The notes below the pieces were generated by a model. The model was not told the origin of the DNA. It saw nothing but the letters and a program-made list of their open reading frames with translations, and ran no database searches. Below are positions 6,962-14,638 of a stretch of DNA of 17,019 bases, piece after piece. Every line of letters starts with the position of its first letter. Positions within the stretch are counted from its first letter, which is position 1. The position numbers and the translations under genes are program-made. The DNA is taken from the NCBI GenBank assembly GCA_004558535.1, contig SFCP01000024.1, positions 1-17,019 on the forward strand. Direction: 5' to 3'. The DNA is from Bacteroidales bacterium (lineage in GTDB: Bacteria > Bacteroidota > Bacteroidia > Bacteroidales > Bacteroidaceae).

Positions 6962-7411
6962 ATGTCAGAACCGAAAATTATCAGCTTGACAAAGGAGGAC
7001 GTGCAGTGGTTGCCCGCCCTCAGAGTGCTGCTTTCGCAACTTTCCGAGCGGCCTCATCCCATCGACGAAGCTTTGCTGACGGACATGCTGGCCTCCGGCG
7101 CTTCCCGATTGTACTTGTTGTGCAGCGGAGAGGAGGCTTTGGGCATGCTGACGCTCAGTTCGTACCCACTGCTGACCGGACGCAAATGGTGGATCGAGGA
7201 TGTGGTGGTAAAAAGCGAGTGCCGCGGCCGCGGATATGGCCGCCGCTTGATAGCACATGCCCGCGCCGCAGTGGCAGAAGCCGGCGGCGGCAGTTTGCTG
7301 CTGACTTCGCGCCCCTCGCGAGTGGCTGCCAACGAACTGTACAAGAGCGAGGGCTTCGTGCAGCGCAATACGAATGTCTACAAACTGGAGGTGGCTGCGC
7401 CGGAAAAGTAA
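6962..7411 (+). CDS. GNAT-family N-acetyltransferase
   Basis: A 149-residue acetyl-CoA-dependent acetyltransferase. The central beta strand and pyrophosphate-binding loop are clear: WWIEDVVVKSECRGRGYGRR (76-95), with R/QxxGxG/A at RGRGYG (88-93). The C-terminal LLTSRPSRVAANELYKSEGF block is the usual motif B and tail that ends in GF followed by a conserved-looking Y/K segment. The acceptor is unknown; nothing around it points to a substrate. It follows plsC by 56 bases and precedes gtrA by 61. Confidence 0.85.
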   Translation: MSEPKIISLTKEDVQWLPALRVLLSQLSERPHPIDEALLTDMLASGASRLYLLCSGEEALGMLTLSSYPLLTGRKWWIEDVVVKSECRGRGYGRRLIAHARAAVAEAGGGSLLLTSRPSRVAANELYKSEGFVQRNTNVYKLEVAAPEK

Positions 7412-7416
7412 CCCTT

Positions 7417-7443
7417 CGCGCGCGCGTTCCTATAATATTATAG
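7417..7443. promoter_or_regulatory. (CG)5 tract and 14-bp perfect palindrome before gtrA
   Basis: Just after the stop of the acetyltransferase gene there are five CG dinucleotides in a row (7417-7426), then CTATAATATTATAG (7430-7443), a perfect palindrome. It ends 29 bases before the gtrA ATG. It could be an operator for a dimeric regulator, or a weak promoter of the TATAAT kind, which is not the usual Bacteroidota form. No T-run follows to make it a terminator. Function not known. Confidence 0.35.
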
Positions 7444-7472
7444 CAAAGCCCCGAACCGGGAAAACGGACGGT

Positions 7473-7880
7473 ATGCAGCAGAAATGGAAAGCTCTTGACA
7501 GTGCCGAGATGTGGCGTTTCCTGCGCTTTGGCGCGGTAGGCGTGCTCAATACGTGCCTGACATTTGTGACGTTCATACTCCTGCGCCATTGGCAAGTGCC
7601 GGTGGATGTGGCCAACTTCCTGAGCTATCTTGCCGGCATGGTGTGCAGTTTCATCTGTAACAAACTTTGGGTATTCCGCAGCCGGAGTAGACGATGGTGG
7701 CTCGAAGCTGCGCTCTTCTTTGGCGGTGCCGGTTTGTGCTGGCTGCTGCAATGGGGCGCGTTCCGGCTCTTGCTGTTGCTGCTACCCGAGGTTTGGGCGC
7801 AATTGGGCGGCATGGCGGTCTACACGTTGCTCAACTATATCTACAACCGGTGCGTCGCGTTTCGCTTAAGTCCCCGCTGA
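7473..7880 (+). CDS. GtrA-family membrane protein
   Basis: A 135-residue protein with four predicted membrane segments (about 17-37, 45-63, 78-102, 108-126) and the two sequence marks of the GtrA family: NKLWVF (63-68) after helix 2 and NYIYNRCVAF (121-130) at the end. Family members are thought to help flip or handle polyprenyl-phosphate-linked sugars for surface glycan synthesis. Length is typical. The start at 7473 precedes a short amphipathic tail; the longer frame beginning at 7374 overlaps the preceding acetyltransferase gene. It may partner the DPM1-like transferase upstream or another glycosyltransferase (inference). fkp follows after 86 bases. Confidence 0.85.
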   Translation: MQQKWKALDSAEMWRFLRFGAVGVLNTCLTFVTFILLRHWQVPVDVANFLSYLAGMVCSFICNKLWVFRSRSRRWWLEAALFFGGAGLCWLLQWGAFRLLLLLLPEVWAQLGGMAVYTLLNYIYNRCVAFRLSPR

Positions 7881-7966
7881 TTTCGCCTACAAGGCACTTT
7901 GGCAAAAACATGTCGCTATCAGCCTCACCTCTCTCCCTCCTACGAAAAAATCATGAACCTTCCGAT

Positions 7967-10852
7967 ATGAAAAAGTTGCTTTCCCTGCCCCCCAATGCGG
8001 CAGGCTCTTTCCACAAAGTCACGGATTATCCCGCCGAAGACTATTATGTGACCTCCGATCCGGCAGACAGAAAACTCGGTTCGGGAGGTGGTACCACCTG
8101 GCTGCTCAATAGTTGCCACGCCGCCGAGGCTCCGCAGGTTCCTTTTGCCGAATGGTTGGCCCGCGAGCGCCGCATCCTGCTTCATGCAGGCGGACAGAGC
8201 CGCCGATTGCCGGCCTACGCTGCCTGCGGCAAGGTCTTGACACCGGTTCCCGTGTTTCGCTGGGCGCGTGGACAGGAGATAGCGCAAAATCTGTTGGACC
8301 TGCAACTGCCGCTCTACGAGAAAATCATGCAGAAAGCGCCCGCAGGCATTCACACACTGGTAGCCAGTGGCGACGTGTACCTACGTAGCACTGGCGAACT
8401 GCAGCCCATTCCCGACGCCGACGTAGTTTGCTACGGACTCTGGGCCGATACGGTGACGGCATCCCACCATGGGGTGTTCATGATTAGTCGGGAAAATCCC
8501 ACGCGGTTGGACTTTATGCTGCAGAAACCCGACGCAGGAACACAGGCCCGCTTGATGAGCACGCATTTCCTGCTGATGGACATCGGTATATGGCTCTTGA
8601 GCGACAAGGCAGTAGCCCGCTTGCAGGCCAAAGCACCCTTTGTGCCGACACAGGCCGCCGATGGGAGCAACCGGCTGGTATGTCCGCATTTCCCGGCCTA
8701 TGATTTGTACTCCCAATTCGGCTGTGCGTTGGGCGAACATCCCTCGCAGGTGGACCCGGCGCTTTCGGACCTCAGCGTAGCTATCCTTCCGTTGCCCGGA
8801 GGTGAGTTCTATCATTTCGGAACTGCTCCGGAGTTGATATCTTCCTCGTTGGCTATTCAGAATTTAGTCAAGGACCAGCGCTTTATCATCCAGAAAGGTG
8901 TGAAGCGGCAAGCCGCCGTTTTCACGCAGAACGCACTGCTACACCACCGGCCAGGCGCTGAGAATACCTACCTGTGGGTGGAAAATTCGTACTTAGGCAA
9001 GGGGTGGCGCTACACGGCACATAATATCGTGACCGGCGTTCCCGAAAACGACTGGCACGTCTCTCTGGCCGACGGCGTCTGCCTGGATATCGTCCCCATT
9101 GGCGAAAGTTCTTACGCGCTGCGACCTTATGGCTACGAGGATGCTTTCCGTGGCGACGTCGAGGCTGCCACCACGCACTTCCTGGGACATCCTGTCCGCG
9201 AATGGCTTGACAAGCGCGGCATAGCGCCTGCTTCGTTGGGACAAACCGGGGACTTGCAGGCCGCACGCCTTTTCCCCGTGAGCGCAGATTTGTCACAGTT
9301 GGAAATCCTGCTGAACTGGTTCCTCGCAGACGAGCCTTCGGCGGAGGTAACCGCCTTGTGGGAGCAACTGCCCCGCCTTTCCGCCGATGAAATCTCGGCG
9401 CAAGCCAATTTGGAGAGGCAGGCAGCGCAGCGCGAAGCCTACCGCCGCGAAAATCTGCAGGCCTTGGCCGCCAATTGGCAGCGCAGCGTGTTTTACCAGA
9501 CCGACCTGAAGGACATGGCCGCCCGTTTCGTTGCAGCCAAGTTGCCTTTGCCGGCTCCGCTGCCTGCCGAAGCGCCTCTCATGACGCAGATGCACGATGC
9601 CATGTTCCGCTCGGAATATCTCCGCGGCCGTGGAGATGAAACCGCTGCCGCGCAAGCTTACGACAAAGCCTTTGCGCTCTTGCGTGAAAGCTTGACCGAG
9701 GCCGCCGAACGGCACAAGTGCTTCCCAAAAATGAGTACTTACAGCGACCAAATCGTTTGGGCGCGCAGCCCGGTACGTATTGATGTGGCCGGAGGTTGGA
9801 CAGACACACCGCCATATAGCCTTTTGAATGGCGGAAACGTGGTGAACGTGGCCATAGAACTGAACGGGCAGCCACCGTTGCAGGTTTATGTGAAACCATG
9901 TGCCGAGAAGGTGATAATATGCAGGAGTATCGATTTGGGAGCTATGGAGCGCATCGAAACATTCGAGGAGTTGCAAGCTTTCCACAAGGTTGGCTCGCCC
10001 TTTTCCATCCCCAAGGCGGCGCTGTCCCTTGCCGGATTTCTGCCACGTTTCGGCGGGGAGCGCTTTGGCAGCCTGCGCGAGCAATTGGAGGCCTTTGGCA
10101 GCGGTCTGGAAATCACTTTGCTTTCCGCCATTCCTGCCGGTTCCGGCTTGGGTACGAGTAGCATTCTCGCCTCGACCGTTTTGGGGGCACTGAGTGACTT
10201 CTGCGCCCTCGGATGGGACAAGAACGAAATTGCAAATCGTACTTTGGTGCTCGAACAGTTGCTGACGACGGGCGGCGGCTGGCAGGACCAATACGGCGGC
10301 GTGCTTCACGGTGTGAAATTGTTGCAGACCGTGGCCGGTACGGACCAGTCAGCTACGGCCAGATGGCTGCCGGATACGCTGTTCTGCGCGCCGGAATTGC
10401 GCGCTTGCCATTTGCTTTACTATACCGGCGTGACGCGAACCGCCAAGCACATCCTGACGGAAATCGTGCGGGGTATGTTCCTGAACAGCCGCTCGAATTT
10501 GGCTTTGCTCGACGAGATGAAGGTGCACGCCTTGGCCATGTTTGACGCCTTGCAGTTAGGTGATTTCGACCGCTACGGACAGCTGTTGCGCGAAACTTGG
10601 CGTCAGAACAAATGCCTCGACTCCGGTACAAATCCTCCCGTCATCGAAGCGCTCTGTCAGCGCGTTGATGACCTTTGTGCAGGATATAAATTGCCCGGAG
10701 CAGGTGGCGGTGGCTTCCTTTATATGGTAGCGAAGGATCCGCAGGCCGCCTTGCGCATCCAGCAGGAACTGACGGAGCATCCGCTGTGCGCCAATGCACG
10801 TTTTGTACGGATGGACGTGTCGCAAAAGGGCTTGCAGGTGAGCCGAAGTTAA
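7967..10852 (+). CDS. fkp: Bifunctional L-fucokinase / L-fucose-1-phosphate guanylyltransferase
   Basis: Makes GDP-L-fucose from free L-fucose in two steps, kinase then GTP transfer, the salvage route known from Bacteroides, where the product decorates capsule and surface glycoproteins. The 961-residue length is close to known Fkp proteins. The N-terminal pyrophosphorylase half has the nucleotidyl-transfer loop HAGGQSRRLPAYAACGKVL (about 73-91). The C-terminal half is a GHMP kinase: RIDVAGGWTDTPP (about 603-615), the ATP loop PAGSGLGTSS (about 723-732), and GAGGGGF near 911. The region between should be the beta-helix part of the transferase. Start at 7967 (MKKLLSLPPN) fits the family start; an in-frame ATG at 7910 would add 19 residues of no obvious worth. 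Its place after gtrA suggests fucose is bound for surface glycans. Confidence 0.94.
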   Translation: MKKLLSLPPNAAGSFHKVTDYPAEDYYVTSDPADRKLGSGGGTTWLLNSCHAAEAPQVPFAEWLARERRILLHAGGQSRRLPAYAACGKVLTPVPVFRWARGQEIAQNLLDLQLPLYEKIMQKAPAGIHTLVASGDVYLRSTGELQPIPDADVVCYGLWADTVTASHHGVFMISRENPTRLDFMLQKPDAGTQARLMSTHFLLMDIGIWLLSDKAVARLQAKAPFVPTQAADGSNRLVCPHFPAYDLYSQFGCALGEHPSQVDPALSDLSVAILPLPGGEFYHFGTAPELISSSLAIQNLVKDQRFIIQKGVKRQAAVFTQNALLHHRPGAENTYLWVENSYLGKGWRYTAHNIVTGVPENDWHVSLADGVCLDIVPIGESSYALRPYGYEDAFRGDVEAATTHFLGHPVREWLDKRGIAPASLGQTGDLQAARLFPVSADLSQLEILLNWFLADEPSAEVTALWEQLPRLSADEISAQANLERQAAQREAYRRENLQALAANWQRSVFYQTDLKDMAARFVAAKLPLPAPLPAEAPLMTQMHDAMFRSEYLRGRGDETAAAQAYDKAFALLRESLTEAAERHKCFPKMSTYSDQIVWARSPVRIDVAGGWTDTPPYSLLNGGNVVNVAIELNGQPPLQVYVKPCAEKVIICRSIDLGAMERIETFEELQAFHKVGSPFSIPKAALSLAGFLPRFGGERFGSLREQLEAFGSGLEITLLSAIPAGSGLGTSSILASTVLGALSDFCALGWDKNEIANRTLVLEQLLTTGGGWQDQYGGVLHGVKLLQTVAGTDQSATARWLPDTLFCAPELRACHLLYYTGVTRTAKHILTEIVRGMFLNSRSNLALLDEMKVHALAMFDALQLGDFDRYGQLLRETWRQNKCLDSGTNPPVIEALCQRVDDLCAGYKLPGAGGGGFLYMVAKDPQAALRIQQELTEHPLCANARFVRMDVSQKGLQVSRS

Positions 10853-10904
10853 GCCTGAAGGAAAAGAAGTGCCTGATTATTCAAACTGAAAACGAGATAA
10901 CCTT

Positions 10905-12041
10905 ATGGGATTGTTTGCCACATTGCCGCAACCGCCGCAAAATGATTTCGACCTGAACGCTCTGTTGGGCGAAGAGCAGACCGAGGCCCCCATACGTCGT
11001 ATGCGCCGCGTACTGCTTGCCGAATGGTTTCCGCAGAGTGGTGTGCAGCTCACTTGGCCGCACGCCGGGACGGATTGGGCGCCTATGCTGGAGCGCGTGA
11101 CGGCGTGTTACATACGATTGGCCTACGAGATAGCTACGCGCGAGACCCTGCTCATCGTACATCCGCGGCCGGAAGAAGTGCGTACGTTGCTGGAAAACCG
11201 ATTGCCCCGGCGGGCCACGGACCATATCCGCTACTTCGCTTGTCCCACCAACGACACCTGGGCCCGCGATCACGCTTTCCTCTCCGTCGTCGATACGGCC
11301 GGTATCGAGTTGATGGACTATCGTTTCAACGGGTGGGGAGGCAAGTTTCCCGCTTCGCTCGACAATGCCATCAATCGCCGGCTCAGTGATGCCGGTGTGC
11401 TATGCGGCAGGTACGTAGACCGCCTTTCGTTTGAGCTGGAGGGCGGCAGCATCGAAAGTGACGGCTGCGGCACCCTGCTGACTACGTCGCAGTGCCTGCT
11501 CAATCCCAACCGCAATCCGCAGTTCAGCAAGGAGGAAATCGAGGGACGGCTGCGCGAGGATTTCGGCGCCGCTCACGTCCTGTGGCTGGACCATGGCGCC
11601 TTGGCCGGCGACGACACCGACAGCCATATCGACACCTTGGCACGCCTCTGTCCCCATGATACAATATTATATGTACGCTGTACGGACGAGCACGACGCGC
11701 ATTATGCCGACTTGCAGGCCATGGAGCGCCAGCTGCAGCAGTTCCGTACCGCCGAGGGGCAGCCTTATCGCCTCTTGCCCCTGCCTATGCCGGCGGCCAT
11801 CCATGATAGCGAGGGCCAGCGCCTGCCTGCGACCTACGCCAACTACCTTGTGATGAATTCGGCCGTGCTTTATCCTACGTATGGGCAGCCTGCGCTTGAC
11901 GAGGAGGCTGCCAATATCATCCAGAAAGCATTTCCGCGCCACGATATCGTTGGTGTGGACTGCCTGCCCTTGATTGAGCAGCACGGCTCCCTACATTGTG
12001 CCACCATGCAGTACCCCAAGGGCGTACTACTTCCTGGATAG
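10905..12041 (+). CDS. aguA: Agmatine deiminase
   Basis: Hydrolyses agmatine to N-carbamoylputrescine and ammonia, a step in making putrescine from arginine. The protein is of the peptidyl-arginine-deiminase fold family. Motifs seen are AEWFPQSGVQLTWPH, NDTWARDH (116-123, with Asp122), ELEGGSIESDG (about 178-188), DSHIDTL with His241, and the nucleophile Cys365 in GSLHCATMQYP. The 378-residue reading starts at 10905; the family normally begins close to the MRRVLLAEWF segment, where an internal ATG at 11001 would give 346 residues, close to the usual length. The first 32 residues read as plausible coding sequence, so I keep the longer start with reserve. aguB follows after 46 bases, which strongly supports the substrate. 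Confidence 0.9.
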   Translation: MGLFATLPQPPQNDFDLNALLGEEQTEAPIRRMRRVLLAEWFPQSGVQLTWPHAGTDWAPMLERVTACYIRLAYEIATRETLLIVHPRPEEVRTLLENRLPRRATDHIRYFACPTNDTWARDHAFLSVVDTAGIELMDYRFNGWGGKFPASLDNAINRRLSDAGVLCGRYVDRLSFELEGGSIESDGCGTLLTTSQCLLNPNRNPQFSKEEIEGRLREDFGAAHVLWLDHGALAGDDTDSHIDTLARLCPHDTILYVRCTDEHDAHYADLQAMERQLQQFRTAEGQPYRLLPLPMPAAIHDSEGQRLPATYANYLVMNSAVLYPTYGQPALDEEAANIIQKAFPRHDIVGVDCLPLIEQHGSLHCATMQYPKGVLLPG

Positions 12042-12087
12042 TTCCCGCTATCCCTTGTTTGTTCTTCCCGAAATACCATAGATTTTC

Positions 12088-12963
12088 ATGAAAATAGGAA
12101 TTATTCAGCAGACTTGCTCGTCCAGTCGCGCCGAGAACATGGATAAGTTGGCCCAAAGCGTAGCTCGTGTAGCCGCCGAGGGCGCCGAGTTGGTCGTCCT
12201 GCAGGAATTGCACAATTCGCCCTACTTCTGCCAGGTGGAGTCGCCCGACAATTTCGACTGGGCCGAACCCATTCCCGGTCCCTCCACCGAGTTTTTCGGT
12301 GCGGTGGCCCGGCGCTGTGGCGTAGTCTTGGTTACATCGCTTTTCGAGCGCAGGGCGGCGGGACTGTATCATAATACGGCCGTCGTGTTTGAGACAGACG
12401 GGAGCGTAGCCGGCACTTATCGCAAAATGCACATCCCCGACGACCCCGCCTATTACGAGAAATTTTACTTCACACCCGGCGATTTGGGATTTCATCCCAT
12501 CCGTACGAGCGTAGGTGTGCTTGGCGTGCAGGTATGTTGGGACCAGTGGTATCCCGAGGGTGCCCGCCTCATGGCCCTGGCCGGCGCAGAATTGCTCATC
12601 TACCCCACAGCCATCGGCTTCGAGAGCAGCGATGCGCCCGAGGAGCAGCAGCGCCAGCGCGAAGCCTGGATGACGGTACAGCGCGGCCATGCCGTGGCCA
12701 ACGGCCTGCCGGTGATCACCGTCAACCGCACCGGCCACGAGCCCGATCCCTCGGGGGCGACGAATGGCATCCGTTTCTGGGGCAGCAGCTTCGTCTGCGG
12801 ACCGCAGGGTGAGCTGTTGTACACAGCGCCGCAGGACGAGGAAGTGGCCTGCGTCGTCGAGGTCGACCTGAAGCGCTCCGAACAGGTGCGCCGCTGGTGG
12901 CCGTTTCTGCGCGACCGGCGCATCGAGGAGTTCAAGGACCTGACCAAGCGTTACCGCGACTAA
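12088..12963 (+). CDS. aguB: N-carbamoylputrescine amidase
   Basis: Nitrilase-superfamily amidase that converts N-carbamoylputrescine to putrescine, CO2 and ammonia. The 291-residue protein has the full catalytic triad in its usual settings: Glu40 in VVLQELHNSPYFCQ, Lys113 in YRKMHIPDD, and Cys150 in GVQVCWDQWYPEGAR. The substrate-specific VCWDQW form and the strong neighbouring aguA make AguB more likely than a beta-ureidopropionase or a general omega-amidase. Start at 12088 (MKIGIIQQTC) is the first residue of the first beta strand, as in relatives. Together with aguA it supplies putrescine for polyamine needs, and a two-gene transcript is likely given the 46-base gap without terminator. 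Confidence 0.93.
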   Translation: MKIGIIQQTCSSSRAENMDKLAQSVARVAAEGAELVVLQELHNSPYFCQVESPDNFDWAEPIPGPSTEFFGAVARRCGVVLVTSLFERRAAGLYHNTAVVFETDGSVAGTYRKMHIPDDPAYYEKFYFTPGDLGFHPIRTSVGVLGVQVCWDQWYPEGARLMALAGAELLIYPTAIGFESSDAPEEQQRQREAWMTVQRGHAVANGLPVITVNRTGHEPDPSGATNGIRFWGSSFVCGPQGELLYTAPQDEEVACVVEVDLKRSEQVRRWWPFLRDRRIEEFKDLTKRYRD

Positions 12964-13028
12964 GGCAGCCTGTCCCCTGTACCATTGTCAATCAATCATA
13001 GTGCCGGCAAATCCGGCGCACACCGCTT

Positions 13029-13595
13029 ATGAAAAAGATAGTTCAGAATGTATTGATTCGTGCCCTTTGTCTGATGGCATTGGGCGTGTTGTTGCTGGTA
13101 TTTTCCCGCGACTTTTCAGAGTGGGCCGTGCGTGTCAGTGGCCTCTTGTTCATACTTCCGGGTTGCGTCTCCTTGGTCAGTTTCTTCCGACGCGACCCCG
13201 AGGGAAATCGTGTCATGCTCTATCCCGTCATTGGCTTGGGCAGTATCTTGTTTGGGCTGGTGCTGATTGTGTGGCCCGAGCTTTTTGTGCAGCCGCTCTG
13301 CTATATTTTGCTCGCTGTGCTGCTTTTGGCTGCCGCCACCCAGTGTTACACGCTTTGGGACATACGTCGCAACGGTCTGCCGCTCCATGGGGCGCTTTTT
13401 CTGGCACCTTTGGCGCAACTGGTCCTTGCCGGCGTGGTCCTCTTCGTAGCGCTGGAGGAGAAGGATAACACTTTGTCCAACATCCTGTTGGGAATTGGTT
13501 TTCTGATCTACGCCCTGGTGGAGCTTTGGAGCTTGGTATGGGTGCGTAAGAGCCGTGTGTCCTCCGCTTCCGGTGCAGTGGTGCAGCACGATTAA
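13029..13595 (+). CDS. DUF308 / HdeD-like membrane protein
   Basis: A 188-residue integral membrane protein with six predicted helices arranged as three repeated pairs (about 8-25, 31-52, 64-82, 86-108, 122-142, 150-172), which is the HdeD/DUF308 pattern. HdeD of Escherichia coli is linked to acid tolerance, but that role should not be carried over. The end (residues 174-188) is polar and rich in serine. It follows aguB by 65 bases and is followed by an intrinsic terminator, so it is probably the last gene of the agu unit. Assignment rests on helix pattern, length and general sequence feel. Confidence 0.7.
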   Translation: MKKIVQNVLIRALCLMALGVLLLVFSRDFSEWAVRVSGLLFILPGCVSLVSFFRRDPEGNRVMLYPVIGLGSILFGLVLIVWPELFVQPLCYILLAVLLLAAATQCYTLWDIRRNGLPLHGALFLAPLAQLVLAGVVLFVALEEKDNTLSNILLGIGFLIYALVELWSLVWVRKSRVSSASGAVVQHD

Positions 13596-13611
13596 CCCGT
13601 AATATTTTTTC

Positions 13612-13634
13612 AGGCAGGCGTTCCCTGCCTTTTT
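13612..13634 (+). terminator. Intrinsic terminator after the DUF308 gene
   Basis: AGGCAGG (13612-13618) pairs perfectly with CCTGCCT (13624-13630) around a 5-base loop, and the last T of the stem runs into a T-tract (13630-13634). It lies 16 bases past the DUF308 stop and ends 12 bases before the GSCFA start codon. It probably ends the transcript that carries aguA, aguB and the membrane-protein gene. How the next gene is then expressed is not clear. Confidence 0.85.
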
Positions 13635-13646
13635 CTATGTCGATAA

Positions 13647-14627
13647 ATGTCAACCCTCTCCTTTACAACGCCCGTTGAACAGCCGGAGCGCGTCATTACC
13701 TTGACGCCGGCCTCCCACGTACTGCTTCTCGGTTCCTGCTTTGCCGACCATGTGGGAAAGCATCTGGTCGAGAGCATGCCCACCGGGCACGTTGTGGTCA
13801 ATCCCTTTGGTCCGCTTTACGATGCCGTCAGCCTTTGCCGGGCCTTGTCGATGGTTCGGGACGATGTGTCCTGCGCCTTGCCGGACGACACCTACTTCTG
13901 CGGACGCGATGGCCTGTGGCACAACTGGTACTTCGCCGGTTTGGTTTCGGCCCCGACGCTCGAGGCGTGTCGTGCCGAGGCCGAGGCGCGCCTTGCCGAG
14001 GCCCACAATTGTTTCCGCCGGGCCGAACTGATCATCCTGACGCTCAGTACGGACCATGTGTACACGCTGCGGGAGCGGCCCGGTTTCGTCGTGGCCAATT
14101 GCCACAAGGAATCCGCGGCGCGCTTTTGCCGGGAGACCTGCTCTGCGGACCGGTTGGTGGCAGATTGGACCGACCTGCTCGAGGGCATCGGCGGTGCGGA
14201 GGGCCGTCGGGCGCAGATTGTCTTCACGCTCAGCCCCTATCGCTACACCAAGTACGGCCTGCATGAAAATGCCCTGACCAAGGCGCGCCTGCTCTGCGTC
14301 ATCGATGCCCTTTGCGGGCAGCACGCCCACGCTCACTACTTTCCGGCTTATGAGATTGTGACGGACGAACTGCGCGACTACCGCTTTTATGCCTCCGACA
14401 TGCTACATCCCTCCGATGTCGCCGTGGACTACGTGTGGCAGCGCTTTCGCGAATGGACATTCTCGCCCGAGCTGTGCGACTATGCCGAGCGCCGCGGTCG
14501 TCTGTTGCGCGAGTTGGCGCATCGCCCGCTACATCCCGACAGTCCCGAGGCCCGGCGTTTCATGGAGGAGCGTCGGGCACGTTGGCGCGCCTTTGAGGCG
14601 GAAGACAAGAAATACGATAGACATTAA
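13647..14627 (+). CDS. GSCFA-domain protein (SGNH-like hydrolase fold)
   Basis: A 326-residue protein of the GSCFA family; the eponymous motif GSCFA is present at 29-33, in the stretch LLLGSCFADHVGKHL. Later conserved-looking segments are NPFGPLYDAVSL, the FRRAELIILTLSTDHVY region (about 126-142), TLSPYRYTK and the C-terminal HPSDVAVDYVWQRF, with a DMLHPS that may supply the His of a catalytic site. The family is thought to be related to SGNH/GDSL hydrolases but its substrate is not known. It lies 11 bases upstream of murF-alr, an arrangement often seen in Bacteroidota, so a cell-wall link is plausible. No signal peptide is visible. The start at 13647 is the first ATG of the domain. Confidence 0.87.
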   Translation: MSTLSFTTPVEQPERVITLTPASHVLLLGSCFADHVGKHLVESMPTGHVVVNPFGPLYDAVSLCRALSMVRDDVSCALPDDTYFCGRDGLWHNWYFAGLVSAPTLEACRAEAEARLAEAHNCFRRAELIILTLSTDHVYTLRERPGFVVANCHKESAARFCRETCSADRLVADWTDLLEGIGGAEGRRAQIVFTLSPYRYTKYGLHENALTKARLLCVIDALCGQHAHAHYFPAYEIVTDELRDYRFYASDMLHPSDVAVDYVWQRFREWTFSPELCDYAERRGRLLRELAHRPLHPDSPEARRFMEERRARWRAFEAEDKKYDRH

Positions 14628-14638
14628 AATAAAGAGAT

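Noticed and set aside
9293..10309. Open frame of 338 codons on the minus strand inside fkp
   Set aside because: Lies opposite the kinase half of Fkp, including its ATP-binding loop; no independent features.
13003..13017. Small hairpin GCCGG-loop-CCGGC before the DUF308 gene
   Set aside because: Five-bp stem without a T-run; too weak to call a terminator, and it would split a likely aguB-DUF308 transcript without need.
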